NCBI GenBank assembly: GCA_964390795.1 | Contig: CAYMLQ010000040.1 | Span: forward strand, 1-27,633 | DNA length: 27,633 nt | Origin: CAYMLQ01 sp964390795 | Lineage (GTDB): Bacteria; Verrucomicrobiota; Kiritimatiellia; RFP12; UBA1067 | Direction of reading: 5' to 3' | Shown: in pieces, positions 23,218 to 27,633 of the stretch | Position numbering within the stretch: position 1 is the first letter of the stretch | Layout: every line of letters starts with the position of its first letter | Made by a program: the position numbers and the translations under genes | Notes under the pieces: generated by a model | What the model was told of the DNA's origin: nothing | Seen by the model: the letters and a program-made list of their open reading frames with translations, nothing else | Databases searched by the model: none

Positions 23218-23952
23218 ATGCACCGCTGCCTTGTCACAACCGAAGCGCTGCTCGCCGACGCCTGCACGCTCGGCCGCGACGAGTCGCGCCACCTGCAGAC
23301 CGTGCTGCGCGTCAAGCCCGGCGAGCGCGTGACGCTCTTCGACGGCCAAGGCCGCACGCGGCTCGCGGCCATCTCTTCCGCAGATAAGCACGGCCTTTCG
23401 CTGCATGCCGACGCACCGGTTCAAGCGTACCCTTGCCGCCCGTGCCACCTCACGCTCTTCGCCTGCGTCAGCAAAGGCAGCCGCATGGACTGGACCGTCG
23501 AGAAAGCGGTGGAACTCGGCGTCGCACGCCTCGTACCCGTGATTTCCGAACGTACCATCGTGCGGCTCGACGCCGGCGACAGCGACGCCAAAACCGACCG
23601 CTGGTCGCGCGTGGCGGAAGAGGCCGCCCGCCAGTGCGGAGCCGTCTGGCTGCCGGAGATCGCCCCCCCCGCGCCATTCAAGACGTGCCTGCCGACCTTG
23701 GCCCAAGCCATGCCGGTGTTTGTCGCAGCTCTTGCCCCTGCCGCTAAACCGCTGCGCGAGGCCCTCTCGGCTTTCATTTCACCGCCGCCGCACGCGGGCT
23801 GGTTCGTCGGCCCCGAAGGTGACTTCACGCCCGCCGAACTCGACGCCCTGCTCGCCGCTGGCGCACTTCCCGTGAGCCTCGGCCAGCAGGTCCTTCGAGC
23901 CGAGACCGCCTGCCTTTACGGCCTCTGCGCCCTCAACTGCGCCTGGCTCTAG
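23218..23952 (+). CDS. rsmE: 16S rRNA (uracil-1498-N3)-methyltransferase RsmE
   Basis: The protein has 244 residues. An N-terminal PUA-like part contains HLQTVLRVKPGE (25-36), and KGSRMDWTVEKAVELGV (86-102) begins the SPOUT (trefoil-knot) domain. GPEGDFTPAE (198-207) and LGQQVLRAETA (221-231) form the S-adenosylmethionine-binding knot. The enzyme methylates U1498 in the decoding region of 16S rRNA. It lies 76 bases after dnaJ, an association between dnaJ and rsmE seen in many bacteria. Confidence 0.95.
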   Translation: MHRCLVTTEALLADACTLGRDESRHLQTVLRVKPGERVTLFDGQGRTRLAAISSADKHGLSLHADAPVQAYPCRPCHLTLFACVSKGSRMDWTVEKAVELGVARLVPVISERTIVRLDAGDSDAKTDRWSRVAEEAARQCGAVWLPEIAPPAPFKTCLPTLAQAMPVFVAALAPAAKPLREALSAFISPPPHAGWFVGPEGDFTPAELDALLAAGALPVSLGQQVLRAETACLYGLCALNCAWL

Positions 23953-23981
23953 GCCAGCGCTAACTTAGGAGCCTCCGACCG

Positions 23982-25868
23982 ATGTACCTGCAATCCGCCT
24001 CCCCCTGTCCCAGCCGCGCCCGCTCGCGCCGCCTGCGCACGGCCTGCCTGCTCGCCGTTTGCGCAGGTGCGCCCTTTTCCCCCGCGCGCGCGGCCGACCC
24101 TGCCCCGTACGACGCCTTCTACCGCGCGGCCGTCGCCCCGCTTCCCGGCAAGCCGACGCCGCTGTTCGAGGTCGCCGACCTGTCGCGCCTGCCGCGCCAC
24201 GGCGCGCGCGAGGACGCCGCCATCTCGGTCATCGACGCGCCCGGCCAGCCCTTCGCGCAGGCGCTTCGCGTGGAGGTCAAGCGCCGCACCGACCCCGCCT
24301 GGAAAGTGCAGGTCACCACCCCCACCAGCCTAGCCCCCGTCAAGAAAGGGGATGCGCTCTTCATCGCTTTCAGCGTGCGCTGCACCGCCTCTGTTGCCGA
24401 GACCGGCGGCGGGGCGCTCTTCGCCACCCTCCAGCAGACCCAGACGTACGACAGCCTCGCCTCGCTGAACGCCGCACCCGGCAAACAGTGGACGCGGCTC
24501 TACCTGCGAACCCTCGCTGACCGCGATTATCCCGCACAGAACATCGAGCTGGTCTTCCACCTCGGCAAGGTCGAACAGACACTGGAATTCGGCGGGTTCG
24601 TCGCCGTGAACCTCGGCCCGAAGGTCGACCTCCGGCAGCTTCCCCTCACGCGCGTCAGCTATGAAGGCCAGTCGGCGGACGCGCCTTGGCGGAAACAGGC
24701 TCTGTCGCGCATCGAAAATATCCGCACGGGCGACCTTGCCGTGCGGATCGAAACAGCCGACGGCACGCCCGTCACCAACGTCATGGTTCGCGCCCGCATG
24801 ACCCGCCACGCCTACCAGTTCGGCACGTTTATCGAAGACACCGTGCTGCGCGAGACAGACGACGGCAAGAAATACCGCGAGACGCTCATGCGCCTCTTCA
24901 ACCGCGCCACCTGCCCGCTCTACTGGAGCGACTGGGGCTGGGAGCACCCCGAAAACCGGCTGACCTACATCGCCATTGCGCAGTGGGCCAAGCTCAACGG
25001 GTTTTACACCCGCGGACACTGCCTGATCTGGCCCGGCTGGCGCTGGCTGCCGAAGGAGCTTGAAGCGTTAAAGGACAAGCCCGACGCATTGCGGAAGGCC
25101 ATCGATGACCATTTCACCGAAGTCGTCAGCGTCATGAAAGCCGTCCGCTTCGACACCTATGACGTGATGAACGAGCCGCGTGTCAACCACGCGCTCATGG
25201 ACATCCTCGGTCCGCAGGAGCCCGCACGCTGGTTCAAGCTGACGCATGAGATCGACCCGCATCCCGCGCTCGGAATCAACGAATTCGCCATCGTATCGGG
25301 CGGCGGCGACACGCGTGAGGAGCTGGATCTCTACATGCTGCAGATCCGCGACTTGCAGGCCTCCCACGCGCCTCTCGGCGTGATCGGCGTGCAGTGCCAC
25401 ATGGGCGAGAACCTGACCCCGCCGCACAAGGTCATCGAGATCCTCGACCGCCTCGCCACCCTCAAGCTGCCGATCCACGCCACGGAGTTCGACATCTCCA
25501 CCGACGACGAGCAGACGCAGGGCGACTACATGCGCGACTTCCTCATCGCCTTCTTCTCCCACCCCGCCACCGAGTCGCTCACGCAGTGGGGCTTCTGGGA
25601 AGGCCGCCACTGGATCCCTCGCGCCGCGCTCTTCGACAATCAGTGGCGCGTCAAACCTAACGGACAAGCCTACATCGACTTAGTGAAAGGCGCCTGGTGG
25701 ACCGACGAGACGCGCGCCACCGACCATCTGGGATACAGCCGCATTCGCGGCTTCCAAGGCGACTACGAGGTCACCGCCACCCTGCCGGGCGGCCGCGTGC
25801 TCACGCGCACCTCCCGCATCACCCGTGCCGGCACCGTGCTCACCCTTCAGACAGAGAAGGCGGAATAA
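23982..25868 (+). CDS. Secreted glycoside hydrolase family 10 enzyme (endo-1,4-beta-xylanase type)
   Basis: The protein has 628 residues. A signal peptide (about 1-37) is followed by a beta-sandwich resembling carbohydrate-binding modules (about 60-225), a linker domain (about 245-290), and the GH10 barrel (about 295-575). Catalytic residues are the acid/base Glu398 in DVMNEP and the nucleophile Glu502 in HATEFDIS; RGHCLIWPGW (344-353) replaces the usual RGHTLVWH-type segment. The last 50 residues form a small beta domain (GFQGDYEVTATLPGG). GH10 enzymes cleave xylan or related beta-1,4 glycans; the altered substrate-cleft residues mean the substrate may differ. AGGAG lies 11 bases before the ATG. 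It starts 29 bases after rsmE. Confidence 0.88.
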   Translation: MYLQSASPCPSRARSRRLRTACLLAVCAGAPFSPARAADPAPYDAFYRAAVAPLPGKPTPLFEVADLSRLPRHGAREDAAISVIDAPGQPFAQALRVEVKRRTDPAWKVQVTTPTSLAPVKKGDALFIAFSVRCTASVAETGGGALFATLQQTQTYDSLASLNAAPGKQWTRLYLRTLADRDYPAQNIELVFHLGKVEQTLEFGGFVAVNLGPKVDLRQLPLTRVSYEGQSADAPWRKQALSRIENIRTGDLAVRIETADGTPVTNVMVRARMTRHAYQFGTFIEDTVLRETDDGKKYRETLMRLFNRATCPLYWSDWGWEHPENRLTYIAIAQWAKLNGFYTRGHCLIWPGWRWLPKELEALKDKPDALRKAIDDHFTEVVSVMKAVRFDTYDVMNEPRVNHALMDILGPQEPARWFKLTHEIDPHPALGINEFAIVSGGGDTREELDLYMLQIRDLQASHAPLGVIGVQCHMGENLTPPHKVIEILDRLATLKLPIHATEFDISTDDEQTQGDYMRDFLIAFFSHPATESLTQWGFWEGRHWIPRAALFDNQWRVKPNGQAYIDLVKGAWWTDETRATDHLGYSRIRGFQGDYEVTATLPGGRVLTRTSRITRAGTVLTLQTEKAE

Positions 25869-25872
25869 GCAG

Positions 25873-26124
25873 TTAAGCAGCTTGACTAAGCGTATCCGAC
25901 GAAGTGTAGCCGCCATCACTCACAAACACATCAGCACTGCCCGAATCTGCTCCTGTAGCCGAGTCGTCCCCATTACCAGTGACGGCTTCCGTGAACGTCA
26001 CCGCCTCGCCAGCGCCCGCGAGGGCGTCATCCGGCGAGACGGCGACTACTGGCTCATCTGCTAATCCGCCTCTCCCCTTTGCGTCACCGGGTCTTGAGCG
26101 TAGCGGGCGTGAAACCTCTCTCAC
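25873..26124 (-). CDS. Hypothetical small ORF or remnant
   Basis: An open frame of 83 codons begins with GTG and encodes an acidic, Gly/Ser/Thr-rich stretch (EAVTGNGDDSATGADSG) ending in DTLSQAA. No family is recognised, no Shine-Dalgarno site is clear, and the frame lies in the otherwise empty gap between the GH10 and yqeY genes, convergent with GH10. The composition resembles the tail of an extracellular protein more than a random frame. Confidence 0.25.
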   Translation of the reverse strand: MREVSRPLRSRPGDAKGRGGLADEPVVAVSPDDALAGAGEAVTFTEAVTGNGDDSATGADSGSADVFVSDGGYTSSDTLSQAA

Positions 26125-26145
26125 TTGAACGTTGAGCGTTGAACG
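26125..26145. repeat. Three tandem TTGARCG heptamers downstream of yqeY
   Basis: TTGAACG, TTGAGCG and TTGAACG follow without gaps, followed by TTCTCCC. The reverse complement is CGTTCAA, matching the units after dnaJ. They end 18 bases before the end of the yqeY gene. Confidence 0.7.
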
Positions 26146-26163
26146 TTCTCCCGCTTCTCTCCG

Positions 26164-26613
26164 CTACGGCAGCAGCGACATCACGACCTGGTTCACCAGC
26201 TTGCCGTCGGCGCAGCCCTTGACCTTGGGCATGAGGAGCTGCATCACCTTACCCATCTCCTTCTTGCTGGCCGCGCCGCTCTCGGCGATGCACTGGCGCA
26301 CCAGGACCTCGATCTCCGCCCGCTCTAACTGCTTCGGCTGATACTTGCGGTAGAGGTCAACCTGATACTGCTCTTTCACGACCAGATCCTGGCGGCCCGC
26401 AGCGGCGAACTGCTCGATGGAGTCCGCGCGCTGCTTGAGCGCCTTGATGACAACGGCGGCGACCGCCTCGTCCGTGATCTCCACGCCCGCGTTGACCGTC
26501 TGATCCTTGATCGCCGCGTGCAGCGTGCGCAGCGCCATGAGCGTCTCGCTCTGCTGCGCCTTCATCGCCTCTTTAATATCCGCCAACAACTGATCCATCA
26601 CTGTCGAAGCCAT
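26164..26613 (-). CDS. yqeY: GatB/YqeY domain protein
   Basis: The protein has 149 residues and is alpha-helical, with the family blocks TLMALRTLHAAIKD, AAVVIKALKQRADSIEQFAAAGRQDL, YRKYQPKQL and KKEMGKVMQLLMPKVKGCADGKLVNQVV. YqeY resembles the tail domain of GatB, part of the tRNA-dependent amidotransferase. Its own role is uncertain, perhaps in tRNA binding or aminoacylation quality. ATG at 26613 is chosen over the longer frame to 26697 because it has AAGGGA about 6 bases upstream and starts the conserved domain. It begins 13 bases after the beta-helix gene stop. Confidence 0.88.
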   Translation of the reverse strand: MASTVMDQLLADIKEAMKAQQSETLMALRTLHAAIKDQTVNAGVEITDEAVAAVVIKALKQRADSIEQFAAAGRQDLVVKEQYQVDLYRKYQPKQLERAEIEVLVRQCIAESGAASKKEMGKVMQLLMPKVKGCADGKLVNQVVMSLLP

Positions 26614-26626
26614 ATGATTCCCTTTC

Positions 26627-27633
26627 TTACTTCGCCGGCAATTTCCGGCGATATTCGTCCTTGAAGAGACCGATCTTCTCGAACGGAATCTTCTCAAATG
26701 AGGACAGCTCTTTCAACAGCCGCGCACTCCTGCGCAGCGTGAAATCGCCAGCCGCCCGATCCTCAAACCCGAGATCAACCGGCTCCTCAGCCGTGCCCGC
26801 GAGATTCGCGAAGCCCTTGACGTCGACAGCCTTGGCGATCCCGTTCGTCGCGCCCGCCGTGTTCACCGCCAGATTCTCGGCGATCTCGAATTTGTCGAGC
26901 AGCTTCTTGACGTTGCCGTCGAAGTCGCACACCTGCTTGGCACAGTCAACAAACACGTTGCGGCGAACCGGGTTGTTGAGCGGCTCCTGCGGGCTCTCGC
27001 TCATGATCGCCGCCAAGCGCGGATACCGCGCGCTCCACGGCGGCTGGGTGTAGTCAAGCCGCTTGGCCTTCTCCTCCAGACACCAGCTCGTGTCGCTCGG
27101 ATTATTCCACTGCTTCCACGTCATGCCCCGCGAGTCGATGTGCAGCCCGATCGGGCAATCCACCACGAGGTTGTTCAGCACCGGATTATCGCGACCGCCG
27201 CCGATCATGATGGCCCGGCCCGCGCGGTAAAAAACGTTCCCCTCGATCGTGTCGCCGCTGTCGCAGTCGTCGAGATAGACGCCCATGGTGTTCACGTGCT
27301 TGGCGTCGCCGCCGCCGAGATCATGAATGTAGTTGTGGCGCAGCACATTACCCTGCGTTGTCCAGTCGCGGCCCGTGTAGAACGCGCCCGCGTCGCCCGT
27401 CTCCATCACCACGCGGTAGACCTCGTTCAGTTCGAACAGATTCTCGTTGCCGCCGTACAGCACGGCATTGTGCGGCGCGTCGTGGATGCTGTTGTTGCGC
27501 GCGATATTGCCACAGCCCTGCACGCCGATGCCCGGCGCGTAGGTGCGCTGGAAGAGTCCATAGTGGTGGATGTGGTTGTTCACCGCCAGATTCTTGGCGG
27601 GCGTCAAGGCCTTGCGGTCGCCGCCGCTGAGCG
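26627..27633 (-). CDS. Right-handed parallel beta-helix protein (5' part beyond the window)
   Basis: The frame is open to the right edge; 335 codons are visible. Successive turns contain Asn-rich ladders (NNHIHHYG, ARNNSIHDAPHNA, LRHNYIHDLGGG, IEGNVFYRAGRA, LNNLVVDCPIG), as in pectate-lyase-like right-handed beta helices. The C-terminus ends with FEKIPFEKIGLFKDEYRRKLPAK, typical of secreted proteins of this group in Verrucomicrobia and Planctomycetes, which are often polysaccharide lyases or hydrolases. The N-terminus, any signal peptide and the catalytic assignment are outside the window. Confidence 0.82.
   Translation of the reverse strand, partial: LSGGDRKALTPAKNLAVNNHIHHYGLFQRTYAPGIGVQGCGNIARNNSIHDAPHNAVLYGGNENLFELNEVYRVVMETGDAGAFYTGRDWTTQGNVLRHNYIHDLGGGDAKHVNTMGVYLDDCDSGDTIEGNVFYRAGRAIMIGGGRDNPVLNNLVVDCPIGLHIDSRGMTWKQWNNPSDTSWCLEEKAKRLDYTQPPWSARYPRLAAIMSESPQEPLNNPVRRNVFVDCAKQVCDFDGNVKKLLDKFEIAENLAVNTAGATNGIAKAVDVKGFANLAGTAEEPVDLGFEDRAAGDFTLRRSARLLKELSSFEKIPFEKIGLFKDEYRRKLPAK

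Overview
The window looks like a chromosomal segment of a GC-rich bacterium of the Planctomycetes-Verrucomicrobia-Chlamydiae type, most likely a Kiritimatiellota or Verrucomicrobiota relative. This is inferred from gene content: a Tat-exported sulfatase and sugar-type oxidoreductase, a formylglycine-enzyme-like remnant, a large secreted CotH/lamin-tail protein, a GH10 glycanase and a beta-helix protein, mixed with ordinary housekeeping genes. No rRNA marker is present, so the assignment is tentative.

Region 1 (1-9.5 kb). A hybrid histidine kinase cut by the left edge runs rightward and converges on a three-gene leftward operon. The operon is transcribed from about 9.45 kb: a 1340-residue secreted CotH/lamin-tail protein, a Tat-signal Gfo/Idh/MocA oxidoreductase, and a membrane PAS sensor kinase of the NarX/UhpB type. 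Gaps of 5 and 10 bases and ribosome binding sites in or beside the preceding stop codons indicate linked expression.

Region 2 (9.4-11.9 kb). A divergent intergenic region carries a long inverted repeat, tandem TTATCCAC boxes and a good promoter. It drives an AAA/DUF4143-type ATPase that is less GC-rich than its surroundings. Beyond it lies a gene graveyard: remnants of a secreted protein and of a SUMF1/formylglycine-enzyme domain, separated by a nine-copy 9-bp minisatellite and a perfect palindrome.

Region 3 (11.9-15.7 kb). A diaminopimelate decarboxylase and an RluA-type pseudouridine synthase overlap by ATGA and run leftward. Divergent to them is a complete sulfatase with the Cys-type formylglycine motif.

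Region 4 (15.7-19.3 kb). A single-polypeptide MmeI-like (Type IIL) restriction-modification enzyme, a broken tyrosine integrase, a bidirectional terminator and tRNA-Asp(GTC) together look like an eroded integrated island.

Region 5 (19.4-27.6 kb). A polyprenyl-phosphate glycosyltransferase and a UbiA-family prenyltransferase form a leftward pair. Divergent to them is grpE-dnaJ-rsmE, followed by a GH10 enzyme. A GatB/YqeY protein lies behind a beta-helix protein cut by the right edge.

The least ordinary signal is a set of short tandem repeats with 7-10 bp periods in the gaps between genes. Heptamers of the form AACTYCT occupy the Shine-Dalgarno region of both dnaJ and rsmE. A second heptamer family, CGTTCRR, flanks rsmE and yqeY.
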